From contig CM072527.1 in the NCBI GenBank assembly GCA_036898135.1, positions 31,260,727-31,324,726 of the forward strand: DNA of 64,000 bases, given 5' to 3'. Under the pieces are notes generated by a model, which saw nothing but the letters and a program-made list of their open reading frames with translations, made no database searches and was not told where the DNA came from. The position numbers and the translations under genes are program-made. Below, in pieces: positions 48,034-59,809 of the stretch. The stretch comes from Oncomelania hupensis (taxonomy: Eukaryota > Mollusca > Gastropoda > Littorinimorpha > Pomatiopsidae). How positions within the stretch are numbered: the first letter of the stretch is position 1; every line of letters begins with the position of its first letter.

Positions 48034-48175
48034 CTCCTATCCCTATCCTATCATATCCTGTCCCGTAACCCGAAGGTCGTAGGGGCACCACAGATGATCG
48101 TTTAACCAGCATACTCCATCTTTCTCTGTCCTCAGCAGCCCTGATGGCTTCCCTCAGTGTCAAACCAGTCCATAC
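48034..48175 (-). mobile_element. RTE-like LINE 3' terminus
   Basis: Minus strand: GACTGGTTTGACACTGAGGG, GGAGTATGCTGGTTAAACGA, CCCCTACGACCTTCGGGTTA, then a GGATA-type tail (plus strand ATCCCTATCCTATC). Confidence 0.85.
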
Positions 48176-48399
48176 AAATGCTCACATTATTAATATTTTT
48201 ATGACTAAGAGAGCCGTACTAGGTGGCAAGAACGTAGGTGAAAAGTAAGACTGAGACAAAGTATTCACAGCAAAAGAGGAAAATGAAGATGGAGGTAAAG
48301 AAGGAGAACGAGATCAAGGACGAAGAGTTAGGTCTAAAGTGCGTTTGGCATTAGAATTGGACCACGAGTTACTTCCCTTCCTCCACAAGCCAGGGCTAT

Positions 48400-48478
48400 T
48401 ACTTGTACAGTACAATAAGTCCCCTATATGCTACTGTGTCCGGGGACGGTAATCTACCAAATCAATCAATCAATCAAA
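48400..48478 (+). mobile_element. 3' end of another AATC-tailed retroposon
   Basis: CTACTGTGTCCGGGGACGGT, then AATCTACCAAATCAATC with tail (AATC)n. The same 3' end makes up the 37-bp insertion at 60605-60641. Confidence 0.65.
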
Positions 48479-48554
48479 ACAGTACAATGGGAGAATACCC
48501 GCATACGATACTTCCCAAAGGTGCGTTAGCTCGTCTTCCTTATTTCAATAATTC

Positions 48555-49168
48555 TTTTTGGAATGGGTGACGATGATGGAGACCATGATGACGACGACGA
48601 TGAGGAGGAGAAGGAGGAGCTTCTGCCCTCTGGCCGTCGGTTCCGCGCTTTAAGAGCCAGAACTTCTCGATTCAGAAACAGTTTCTTCCCTGACGCTGTC
48701 CTCAGTACATCACCAAACATGGAATGATCTGTATAAACCGAAAACTCACAACCATTGCTTGATTTGTACCTTTGTGAAATAGGAGTACGAGTATGCTATG
48801 CTGTGTGTGTGTGTGTGTGTGTGCGCGTGTGTGTGTGTGTGGTGTGTTGTGTGTGTAGATTTGGATGTGAAGCCTAACATTCTTAATAATTCTCATTTTA
48901 TTTAATGCTGTTAAATTGTTTTAATGCTGTATTTTGTTTTACCTGCAAGGTGTGTTTTACTCCATAACTTTATATGACTGATGAGTGATGTATGTTACTG
49001 TGTTTACCTATCCTTTAGTCCTGTATACATGTTATAGGCCAATGAAGTGTATGACACGATGAATTACTGTGCAAGAAAGGATGTATTTCACTGTCGCCAT
49101 GCCACACCAAAATCCTTGTAACGTTTTTTACTTGGTAAATAAATATTCTTATCTTATCTTATCTTAAA
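48555..49168 (+). pseudogene. LINE 3' end with C-terminal codons
   Basis: Frame LLPSGRRFRALRARTSRFRN, then SFFPDAVLSTSP, matches the LPSGRRYR...RTNR..NSFIP.A.. ending of invertebrate LINE proteins. It is followed by about 440 bp of untranslated region and the tail TAAATATTCTTATCTTATCT. Confidence 0.75.
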
Positions 49169-49189
49169 TGCATATATTACATTGTCCAT

Positions 49190-51085
49190 AAAAAATATGT
49201 AGTACAATAACAATATTTACAGTTGTTTTTTTATCTTCAACTCTCTTCCATACTGTTTAACTTTTTGTTTTTGAGAAACACATGTAAATTCAATTTAATG
49301 AATAAATGACATTTTACATAACAGTCTTCATTTCTTTTACAACATTTACATTGTCTTAATCCCCAACTCCCCTTGCTTTTCCTTTTTGTTTTACATTTTA
49401 AACAATTATAACTGTATTTTGTTTTTAAACTTTTTCTTCCTTTTATTGTATTTTCTTCCTTTTTATTTTATTTTCTTACATTAAATGTATTCAACACAAT
49501 TCATTGCAAGCATTACACTTTACATAGACAAGAGTACATGCAATTATGGTATTTTGTATTATTTTGTCAATTTCCCTTTCTTTTCCAATTTCTCTATCAA
49601 ATAAACTTTTACACATAGAAATGATATTCAGCAAAATCCACGGCAGAAATTACATTTTCCATTAAAATCTTTAGTAAAATTACAGTGTATACAGGTTTTT
49701 TCAAACCCTTTTTCATCCTTTTCCACTTTTTCTTTGATTGATTGATTGATTGTTGCTTAGGTCCAGCGGACTCTTACACTTTTTCTTTGAGATAAACATG
49801 TACATAGTTCAGAAGTATGCATCACATTTTAATGCATACATTACATTTTACATAAACAGTCTTCAGTTCTATTACAACATTTAAATTGTTGTTTTAATCC
49901 CCAACTCCCCTACCTTTTCCTTTTTGTTTGACATTTTAAAAATTATTCTTGTATTTTTAATCCATTTGCATCCTTTTTATTTTATTTTCTCACATTAAAT
50001 GTATACAACACAATTCACTGCAAGCATTACACTGTACATAGACAAGAGTACAATTATGGTATTTTGTATTATTTTGTCAATTTCCCTTTCTTTTCCAATT
50101 TCTCTTTCAAATAAACTTTTACACATAGAAATGATATTCAGCAAAATCCACGGCAGAAATTACATTTTCCATTAAAATCTTTAGTAAAAATTACAGTATA
50201 TACAGGTTTTCTTTTTAAACCCCTGTTAAACCATCCTTTTCCACTTTCTCTTTGAAATAATCATGTACATAGTTCAGAAGTATGCATCACATTTTAATGC
50301 ATACATTACATTTTACATAAACAGTCTTCAGTTCTATTACAACATTTAAATTGTTGTTTTAATCCCCAACTCCCCGTCCTTTTCCTTTTTGTTTTACATT
50401 TGTAACAATTATTACTGTATTTTTTTAAACATTGTTTTCTTTTAAAATTTTATTTTCAACTTTTTGTTTTATTTTCTCACATTAAATGTATGCAGCACCA
50501 TTCACTGCAGGCATTACACTTTACATATCTAAACAATTTCTCATTGAAATAAACCTGTATTCATAGAAAAGATATTCAGCAAAATTCCCGGCATAAATTA
50601 CATTTTCGATTAAAATCTTTAATAAAATTACAGTGTTTACTGGTAATTTGGACCCCAACACCCCATCCTTTTCCACTTTATCTTTGAAAAAAAAACATGT
50701 ACATTGTTCATAAGTGTGCATCACAATTCAATGCAAAAAGTACATTTTACATTACAGTCTTCAGTTATTTTACAATATTAACATTGTTGTTCTAATCCCC
50801 AACTCCCCATCCTTTTCCTTGTGAATTTTGTACAGTAACATTTCTTTAATTTACTTTTTAAATTTATTTTTTAATATTAAATGCATGCAACAAAATTTGA
50901 AGCATACATTAAACTTTACTTACAAGACATGAGTACAATTATTATTTGTTGTATTAATTGCCCAACTTCCTTTTCCAAAGATATTCAACAAAATTCAATG
51001 CATAAATGGCATTTCTCATACACATTGTTAGTACAATTACAATATTCACAGCTTTTATAAAACCCCAATTCCACTTCATTTTCCA
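49190..51085. repeat. ~450-bp AT-rich tandem repeat, four copies
   Basis: The landmark TTAATCCCCAACTCCCC recurs near 49356, 49896, 50360 and (as CTAATCCCCAACTCCCC) 50793. TTTACACATAGAAATGATAT and AATTACATTTTCCATTAAAA recur in step. Units are about 430-530 bp; the longest includes a 39-bp retroposon insertion. No gene. Confidence 0.88.
49738..49776 (-). mobile_element. 39-bp micro-insertion of the ~705-bp retroposon
   Basis: Minus strand: TAAGAGTCCGCTGGACCTAA then GCAACAATCAATCAATCAA, that is, only the last ~22 bp plus tail. It is flanked by the 14-bp duplication CACTTTTTCTTTGA (49724-49737 and 49777-49790). It is absent from the equivalent position of the neighbouring tandem units. Confidence 0.9.
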
Positions 51086-51147
51086 ATTTTTATTTATTTT
51101 ATTTTAGTTGATTTTATTTATTTATGTATTTATTTATTTAAATTACA

Positions 51148-51148
<1 letters not shown>

Positions 51149-51197
<49 letters not shown>
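51149..51197. repeat. (ATT)n microsatellite
   Basis: About 16 units after a (TTTA)n stretch. Confidence 0.95.
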
Positions 51198-51198
<1 letters not shown>

Positions 51199-51544
51199 AA
51201 GTATTATTTTTATCATCATCAATTTATTTACATAGCTGTTTTAAACTTTACATATTTTGTATATGGTTACAACTAAAATATTGCACATGCAACATTAACA
51301 ACAATTGAAAGTCAACCTGAACCCAACAACAGCACACCAACATTGACATAGCAATTCAGAGCAGGAAACAATACAACACAGAGCAACCATCAATTTGCTA
51401 AAGACAACCACTACTGACCTAACCTAGACAAAACTAACTTTGATTTCAAAACACTAGAGTACTTGGACCTTGCTAATAAACAATGACTGGCGCGTTTTTC
51501 CCCATCGCCCCTTCCTTTTCCGTGGTTTTGACCTTGATACAATT

Positions 51545-52915
51545 TCGCTATCTTTTTCGCGGTGTTTTTTTCCAGCCTCAGTGCTGGAAAGGTGGAATTT
51601 TTTACAAGGTGTGCAAAGTCTCCAGTCTCAGAAACTGACCACACTGCAATTCCATCAGGGCGGATCATGTAGAGGTGGACCATTATTATCACAAAGCAAG
51701 AGACAGCTGTTGGAGTGCAGAGTCTGGGCAAGCAGAGCTAACAAATGTCAAAGAGAAAGAGGGAGACACAACCTGGTTGAAGTCTCATGTTCATTTCCCA
51801 TTATTGTTATCCTTAACAAAAAAGAAAAGACATTTGTCCCGACTGCCTCACCAGTCGGTTCGTAGTCTCATGTTACAGTTTACTTTCTATCCTATCAAAA
51901 GAAAGAGACATTGTTCGTCTCATGTTTATTTACATTTTAACTGCTCGCCACAAACTTCCACTCTACATCCATTGTCCCTTTTCCCCGGGATACTAATGTC
52001 CACAACCACACTGTTTCTCCATAGAAACATTTTCCCCATAGAACCACAACATGACCCTTCCTCTCAACCTTCAGCAGCTTACAACACCTTGTAGCTGCTG
52101 TTCTTTATGCAGCTGCCATTTATGCGATTTCGCGACTGGCTTGCTATACGTCTCTCAAAGCCTGTTCTTTGACTAAGACATTTTCTAAATGTGACCTTGA
52201 ACCATTTTCTAAAAATATGACCTCGATCCATTTTTAAATGTGACCTCGATCCATTTTTAAATGTGACCTCGATCCATATTTAAATGTGACCTTGAGCCAT
52301 TTCCCCCCTCCAGCCTCAGGGCTGATGAGGTGGATTTTTTGACAAGGCATGGACCGTCTCCAACATCAGGAACTGACCACACTGCAATTCTACCAGGGCG
52401 GATCATGCAGATGTGACCATTATTATCACAAAGTAAGGAGCAGCTGTTGGAGAGCAGAGTCTGGGCAAGCAGAGCTAACAAATGTCAAAAATGGAAAGAG
52501 GGACAGAGACGGAACCAGGTTGCAGTCTCATGTTCATTTTCCATTCTTTTTTTTTTTAAATCTCTACCAAAAAGGAAAATAAGACATCTGTCCCGACTGC
52601 CTCACCAGTCGGTTCGTTGTCTCATGTTACACTTTACTTTCTAACTTATTCAAAGAAAAAGAGACATCGGTCGCCTCATGTTTATTTACATTTTGACTGC
52701 TCGCCACAAACTTCCACTCCACATCCATTGTTCCTTTCCCCCATGACAAAAATGTCCACAACCACATTTTCTCGTTTCCCCACAGAAACATTTCCCCGAT
52801 AGAACGACAACATAACCCTTCCCCTCAGTCTTCAACAGCTTATGCCTTGTAGCTGCTGTTCTTTATGCAGCTGCCAGTTATGTGGTGTTGCACTGGCTGG
52901 GTTGTGTCGCCACAA
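51545..52915. repeat. ~740-760-bp tandem duplication
   Basis: GACCACACTGCAATTCCATC (51638) and GACCACACTGCAATTCTACC (52374) start two matching blocks. Both include GAGTCTGGGCAAGCAGAGCT, CTGCCTCACCAGTCGGTTCG and ACTGCTCGCCACAAACTTCC, about 85-90 per cent alike by eye. The spacer has tandem ATGTGACCTCGATCCATTTT (52190-52300). Frames of 60-139 codons are not conserved between the two copies, so they are probably not genes. Confidence 0.85.
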
Positions 52916-53349
52916 AGCCTTTGCTTTTCGACATTTTTAACTCTGACCTTGAATCATTTTCTAAATGTGACCTTGATCAATTTTTTCCCAGTGCTCAACG
53001 CATTCGTGGCACTGTAGACGCACACGGTCCACGCTAACTAGCAAGATCTATTGCTCTAGCTATTCAAAACTTGAGTTAGTAATATCCAGACAGAGCCCGC
53101 AGCGAGTGCCGCCGGCAAGTCAACAGGTGCATTGTATTATGTCGCTTGCCTCTCCTGGTAGCTGCTGCAATGCCAGCATGGACAGCTGCTAAATCCACGA
53201 AGATTTCAATTCCTGCTAAATTGCATTGCAATACTGTACAATTTCACTAAACACACACATGTGCACCCACAATAAAAATGTCTTTTGAGGTGGCCACCTC
53301 TGTCGTTGATTCCTCGTCGTCTGCTCCTGCTGGTCCTCGGTTCTGGGAT

Positions 53350-53465
53350 CCTATCCTGCGATGGTGTCCTGTCCTGCGGTTGTGCCCTGGTGTCCTGTCT
53401 TGCGGTAATGTTCTGTCCTGCGGTGGTGTCCTGTCCTGCGTTGGGGTCCTGTCCTTCGGTGAGAT
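53350..53465. repeat. 15-bp minisatellite
   Basis: Tandem variants of GGTGTCCTGTCCTGC, about seven units. Open on both strands (minus-strand frame rich in QDRTP), which is a by-product of the unit length being a multiple of three. Confidence 0.85.
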
Positions 53466-54054
53466 CCTCCTCTGCACTGATGTCCTGTCTGGTCTTGCTG
53501 TCAAAAAAAAAACCACATTTCAATTAGCAAAACATACAAATAAGAATAACGATCGCTTTCAATAGTTGTACATTTGAGCAATATAAAACTCAAGCCATCA
53601 TCTTATGGCGTAAAATCCTTTGTCATATTCTAGAACATGCTCTTTGTATTAGCTGTTGAAAGAAACATTTAATAGTTACTGCAAAAAATCAGTTTTAAAA
53701 ATGTACATTTTTATTTAAATAATTAGCAAGCAGATTGTGGTAAAGATACGAAGTCTGATTCACATAGCATGTGCGAATCAGTTCTCGCAAAATTATGGAC
53801 ATTCACAAGTAATTTTTTGCTTGAAAGTGACATCTTGAAAATGTATAATACTTTATACAGTAAAGTCACATTTGCTCTTGGGAGTTCCTATACACGCTTG
53901 GAAAATAGACGCTTTTAAACAGCAGGCGTACTACCATTACATTAATATAGGATATTAGCGTGCACCAAATATATCGTAAGATCAAAAACTGTAGACAATT
54001 TTACAAATGATATTGAGTTTCCTAAAAGAGCAAGACGCACTAGAAGCCTACTTG

Positions 54055-54065
54055 TACTACTACTT

Positions 54066-54135
<70 letters not shown>

Positions 54136-54168
54136 ATACTACTACTAATACTACTACTACTAATAATA
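54055..54168. repeat. (CTA)n microsatellite
   Basis: About 35 CTA units with short interruptions. Confidence 0.93.
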
Positions 54169-54541
54169 ATACAGGACGCGATCACGCACTTTTTCTTAAA
54201 TCGAACACAAAGCGCGGCGATCTAAAGAGATCGCTATTACAGAAGTCAGAAAAGAAAATTCTTAGTTTTGACATTTTAAATTGACTGCATGCCTTGTAAC
54301 CATTATTTGAAGGGAGGGAGGAAACCGGAGTACCCGAACAGTGGTTGTCCTTTAAAGTATCGTACCTAAATCACGTGTTCGTCCCACGTAGGGTTACTAA
54401 CATAGCAGCTTACGAGATCTGTTTCAGAAGTGTAAAATCATAAAACGGTTGCTAACGGTTAAAAAAAAAATATATATATATATATAAATAAAAATTCTGA
54501 TAATAATAGTTTTTTTTTAGTTTTGTATCAAAACATTCAAT

Positions 54542-54932
54542 ATGGTAACCACCCATAATCGCATAAATTTAAATGAAGACTGGAAGCACGCAAATGTCCA
54601 CCCCGTCTTCAAAAAGGACGATCAAAGCCAAACCGTCAACTACCTACCCATCTCTCTAACCTTCATTTGCTTTAAACTGCTTGTGCATATGGTCAGATCA
54701 GATATCACAGCCCATCTTAATAAAAAAAATAACATCATTACTGATGCCCAACACGGTTTTCGAAAGAAAAGATCCTGTGATACACAAATGATCCTGACAA
54801 GTTGGACTTTAAAGTGGCTATGTTCGGAGAGCTTCGAAGTGAGAGAGGAAGAGAGTTCCAAGTTGAAGGACCAAACACTGAGAAGGATCGACAGCCTGCA
54901 GATGAGAGTTTGTCGCGGGGTATTTGTAGCAT
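54542..54932. pseudogene. Two LINE fragments in opposite orientation
   Basis: Plus strand 54542-54796: NLNEDWKHANVHPVFKKDDQ, then NYLPISLTFICFKLL and DAQHGFRKKRSCDTQMILT, the N-terminal RT region of a Jockey/CR1-like LINE. Minus strand 54932-54797: CRSFSVFGPSTWNSLPLSLR, then SPNIATLKSNL, the C-terminal tail of such a protein. They meet at about 54796. Confidence 0.8.
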
Positions 54933-54934
54933 GA

Positions 54935-55490
54935 AAGATAAAATATGATAATCATTTCTATGGAAAGGTTATAATGTTTTACTGAATAACTGATAGCTAT
55001 TTCAATGGCTTTACATAAAGTGCAGCTTGCCTACTGTTTTCTATAGTAATGTGTATGTATGGACTTTGCTTTACAGGCTTTAAATTCTACTAATATAGCA
55101 AGGACTGGCAATTGAAATATTTTATGAGATCAAACACGTTTTTCATAGTTTGATTATACATGGAAAAGAAGTCAATTTCTGCTGGATACATCACATTCTG
55201 GTTTTTGACTGTGCAAAACGAGAGGCAAGAAAATGTGCTTTGAATCTAATTCTGTCACAATTAACATACTGTGTCAACAATTAACAGAATAGAATAACTC
55301 AGTTTTACGAAAATATAATTATTTACTTACATTACAACTTACATTAAATGTTGTTCTTTTAGGACCTGTTGTTAGCATAAAAAATGTTGTTCTTAAATTC
55401 ATTAGTTAAATTCATTAAGAAAACAATTTTGTAAAAATTATTTATTGCTTATGTAACTGTCATTTTTTCTGGTCATTCTTTTTAACTGCT
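54935..55490. other. Unassigned AT-rich sequence
   Basis: No gene or repeat recognised. Confidence 0.5.
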
Positions 55491-55496
55491 GCTAGG

Positions 55497-56065
55497 TCTG
55501 AGACGCGCACGATAGATCCGATCATTTTGTTTTGAAAAGCATGCAATAACAGATAGTATTTACCTTTGATTTGATTTTGCGTTGTTGCTAGAGGAAGCTT
55601 TGCATAATGTTGATAATTTTCGTCGGTCGATATTGTTGAGAATTTTCTAGAATTACTTGTTTACTATCGACTGAAGCTTCGCGATAAATCTAGTAATAGC
55701 TAAGAGATTCTTCTATCCTAAATAAGGTTATATGACGTAAGACAGTGCATAGTTCCGGTGACTAGTTTTATTTTGATTGGGTGTTATTGTGTCATGCTGA
55801 AATGTTCGAACCTTTTCTCGATTTAACTAACTAACTTGTGAAAAAAGTGATTGATAAAGATTTGTGATGATTTTTGATGATGATGATCTTTGAAGTGATT
55901 TTCGGAAAGCGTTCTTGTATGCAGTTGTTGATGTATGCTGAATAAAGTTGGAAAACTTCAAACGACGACTCCTGCCTTGTAGCTGAGTGAACAGGTTGCG
56001 TGGATAAACGAATCTGAGTTACACTAATCAAGATTCAAGCATCGGGGCTGATTCAACCATTCATA
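55497..56065 (+). repeat. LTR-like dispersed repeat, copy 2
   Basis: Matches 24390-24803: TGAGACGCGCACGATAGATC, TATGACGTAAGACAGTGCAT, ACGACGACTCCTGCCTTGTA and AACGAATCTGAGTTACACTA. It carries an extra ~130 bp (about 55600-55725) not in copy 1. A GCTGAATAAAGTTGG near 55938 could be a poly(A) signal. Confidence 0.62.
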
Positions 56066-56337
56066 AAATAACAATCGTGTAATAACTGCAATGACTGACT
56101 TCTTTATTTAAAAAAACAAACTAAGAATGAACAAGAAAAACATTAAGATTTTTAAACTATTGCATACAGAATGTATGCTTTATAGTTATTTGTGTATCAA
56201 TGTCTAACTCACTTTGGTGAATGATAGAATAACTTATATATTAGTACCACACTCTGATGAACAACATGTACTTTGATGTATTTTTATCCCTCTTAGCGAA
56301 GATAAAGGGAAGCTAATGTGAAGAGAAAAGAACGAAG

Positions 56338-56339
56338 CG

Positions 56340-56419
<80 letters not shown>

Positions 56420-56452
56420 GACAGAGAGAGAGACAGAGAGAGAGACAGAGAC

Positions 56453-56483
<31 letters not shown>

Positions 56484-56541
56484 CAGAGACAGAGAGACGG
56501 AGAAGAAGAAGAAGAAGAAGAAGAAGAAGAAGAAGAAGAAG
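56338..56541. repeat. (CA)(GA)n(GACA)(AAG)n purine tract
   Basis: A long purine-rich microsatellite: (CA) then (GA)n, GAGACAGA variants, then about 14 AAG units. All frames here are compositional. Confidence 0.95.
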
Positions 56542-56574
56542 AAAATGCTATACAAAATCAAACACTCACTCCTC

Positions 56575-56800
56575 TCTCTCTGACTGGCGTCTCCATTCCT
56601 TGGTTCTCTTCCCCCATGGTCCCCGGGTGGTGACGTCCTTGGCTTGGCCCTCACCTCCATCGGTCCGGTGGTGACGTCCTTGCCTCGGCCCTCAGCTCCG
56701 TTGGTGCGGTGGTAACATCCTTGGCTTGGCCCTCAGCTCCGTTGGTGCGGTGGTAACATCCTTGGCTTGGCCATCAGTCGGTCCCGTTGGTGGTGCTGGA
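56575..56800. repeat. ~47-bp GC-rich minisatellite
   Basis: About four units of GGTGCGGTGGTAACATCCTT then GGCTTGGCCCTCAGCTCCGTT. The last two full units are almost identical. Confidence 0.88.
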
Positions 56801-56804
56801 ACTT

Positions 56805-58200
56805 AGAACAGAGCATTGGTGGGTGCATATAGCATAGCAAAGTATTCACTCCCTCAGTCATAGCCACATCAATGTAGAGCTCTCAAAGTAGGTGCACCTA
56901 CTTTACGCGAAATCAAAACATTGATGACTCTCTCTCCCGCACCCCACCCTTTCCCCTTCCTCCCTCCCTTCCCGTCCCCTCCTCGGCGGCAGCGGCAGTC
57001 GGTCATCGGTTGGCTGTCCTTCCTCTGCGGTGCTGTGGACCTCGGTATCTACTGAAAAGTGTACAGGCAGAATTAGCGACTGGTGGAGGCCAGGACGCCT
57101 ACCCCTGTCACAGATATATATCTGTCCACTGCCCGCTGCCAGACTTCAGCAGACTTCTAACTACTGGGGAACGGGAGGAATCAAGAACCCGAGGAGTGAG
57201 AGGCCTACTCTGGTCCTTTATTCCTGGTTTGTAAGAACTAACATCTGAAGTTCTAAATGAACTTTGATGTCAACCCTTACAGGGAGAGTTACCCTAACAC
57301 TACACCATTTACCAACACCACACCATTTTCATAAAATACTAAGAAATGATAACTAAGAAAAGAAATTACAACACCGACATTTTCCTCCATTGAAGTCCTG
57401 AACGGCTGTCGTCGCTGTTACTCTCGGCGGTGTTCACTCTTGGCCTGGCGCTGACTGAATGACTCAGAAAAACACTCATTTAGCCTGCAGTGTACACTGT
57501 GTCATTATGGGAGAATATGTGAACTCGATCTCACTGAACAAGCACGAGGAAAGTGGTTGTACCGACCACTGCCGTGTGATGGCAAAATACAGATCAGGGA
57601 TACAAAACTGACATTTTGAGTAGGCCGATATATTGCTTAATTTATTTGTTTTGTGATTTAAAAAAAAAAAAACGGGATCATGTAATTTAGAGACACCCAA
57701 CGTTAAAACTTCACACTGAAGATGCGCTTCGTCGTATCATCGTCGATGATATAAACAAAAAAAGAGAAAAAAAAAAGTTGCAGTGCTTTTTTCAGTTGAA
57801 ATCGCAATACCAACACAAAATCCTATGTATATGATTCTTTTGGCAATGAAGTAAGCTCATCTTAACTTACGACATGGGCAAGATGGTTAATCTCCCTCTT
57901 TCTCCTTTCACTCTCTTTCTCCACTCTCCTCTCCCCTCTATGAATAATTGAAAGTACTAGTTTGGAATCGGTAAAAGAATAAAGACACAAAGATGAGTGA
58001 AAGAATACTGAAAGTAAATAATTTAATTATTGTAATTTTCAGTTCATTCGTTACTAGGGAAACATTTGCATTTTCCACCTTATAACTCCACTATAATGTT
58101 AATGTTGAATTTATGTTTATAAATATGAAATGTAGCGATTTAGCCCAGTCTTAAAAGTGTGAGTTGTCAGTATACCTGAGTATGCGCGTGTATGGGCTTG
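56805..58200. other. Unassigned sequence
   Basis: No recognised gene. Frames of 60-75 codons (for example 57010-57234) show no domain. A short GT array lies at 58208-58239. Confidence 0.5.
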
Positions 58201-58205
58201 AGTTT

Positions 58206-58239
<34 letters not shown>

Positions 58240-58267
58240 CTAGGTAGAAACGCCTTTATTCTGACAT

Positions 58268-59808
58268 ACACTTGAACCTTTGAACCTCTCCACGATCCAA
58301 AGCAAGTCTGGCATATGCCTTACAGAAGAACAAGAAGTCTTGGACAGATGGACAGAGTACTGCTCTGACCTTTACAACCATAGACCAAATAGAGACCCAT
58401 CAGTTCTAGCATGTCCCGAGAACAGAGAAGAAGAAGAAATCCTCCAAATTCTCAGGGAAGAAGTTGAGGCAGCAGCGCAATCGCTAAAGAAAGGGAAGTC
58501 AGCGGGAGTGGACAACATACCCGCGGAACTGCTACAAGCAGGAGGAGAAGCGATGATTGATGCCCTCACCATCATCTACAACAAGATCTGGCAGAGTGGG
58601 GAATGGCCTACACCATGGACCCAGTCGCTTGTCATCACTCTTCCCAAAAAAGGTAACCTTCAGGAGTGTGAAAATTACCGCACCATCAGCCTCATCAGCT
58701 ATCCCAGCAAGGTCCTCTTGAAAATAATACTCAGCAGGTTGAAACCCCAAGCTGAACAAATCATAGCTGAAGAACAAGCAGGATTCAAAGCAGGGCGAAG
58801 TACCAATGAACAGATTTTCAACCTCAGAATAATCTGTGAGAAATACCTACAGCACCAACAACATCTATATCATGTGTTCATAGACTTCAAGAAGGCGTTT
58901 GACCGAGTCTGGCATGCAGCTCTATGGGCAACAATGAAAGTGTACAACATCAGCCCTAAAATTATTGAAGTCATCAAAAGCCTGTATGACAAGGCTACCA
59001 GTGCAGTCCTCCATAACAGCGTCATCGGGAACTGGTTCAGATCAACAATCGGTGTGCGTCAAGGATGCCTACTCTCTCCAACACTCTTCAACATCTTCCT
59101 AGAGCGCATCATGTCAGATGCTCTTGCAGATCAAGAAGGCACAGTCAGCATAGGGGGTAGAGCAATCTCCAATCTTCGCTTTGCGGATGACATTGATGGA
59201 TTGGCTGGAGATGAACAAGAACTTGAACAGCTGGTACAGAGGCTTGACACCACCTCCAGAGCTTATGGAATGGAAATAAGTGCAGAGAAGACCAAAATGA
59301 TGACCAACAACACCAATGGCATCAACACGGACATCAAAGTCCAAGACCAAACCCTCAACACAGTGCATAGCTTCAAATATTTAGCAGCTATTGTATCCGA
59401 CAATGGGTCCCGACAGGAAGTCCTCTCCAGGATCGCACAAACAACTGCTGCCCTGACAAGGTTGAAGCCCATTTGGAAAGACAGGACCATCAGTCTACAT
59501 TCCAAAGTGAGACTGCTGCGCAACCTTGTCATCTCCATCTTCCTATATGCTTGCGAAGCATGGACCCTCACAGCAAATCTACAACGAAGAATACAAAGCA
59601 TGGAGATGATCGGTGCTACAGAAGACTTCTGGGCATTTCCTATACCCAACACATCACTAACGATGAAGTCCGACAGACCATCACACAAGCTATTGGACAA
59701 CACGATGACCTGCTCACAGTGGTGAAGAAACGGAAACTCCGATGGTATGGCCACGTCACCAGATCATCAGGCCTTGCAAAGACCATTCTGCAAGGCACAG
59801 TGCAATCA
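58268..59808 (+). pseudogene. RTE-like LINE reverse transcriptase, longest copy
   Basis: The frame 58280-59725 (481 codons) has, in order: VLDRWTEYCSDLYNHRPNRD, GKSAGVDNIPAELLQ, FIDFKKAFDRVW (motif A, about 200), GVRQGCLLSP (motif B, about 258), LRFADDIDG (motif C, FADD, about 300) and GMEISAEKTK. A frameshift near 59607 moves the rest (RLLGISYTQHITNDEVRQTI, KLRWYGHVTRSSGLAKTI) into the next frame, so the protein is broken. The endonuclease and 3' end are absent: sequence diverges from other copies after GGCACAGTGCAA (59808). Confidence 0.92.
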
Positions 59809-59809
59809 T

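Noticed and set aside
51470..52094. Two overlapping frames of 131 and 139 codons
   Set aside because: The duplicated block at 52310-52900 does not keep these frames, so there is no sign of coding selection.
53206..53523. Minus-strand frame rich in QDRTP repeats
   Set aside because: Produced by a 15-bp minisatellite whose unit length keeps frames open on both strands.
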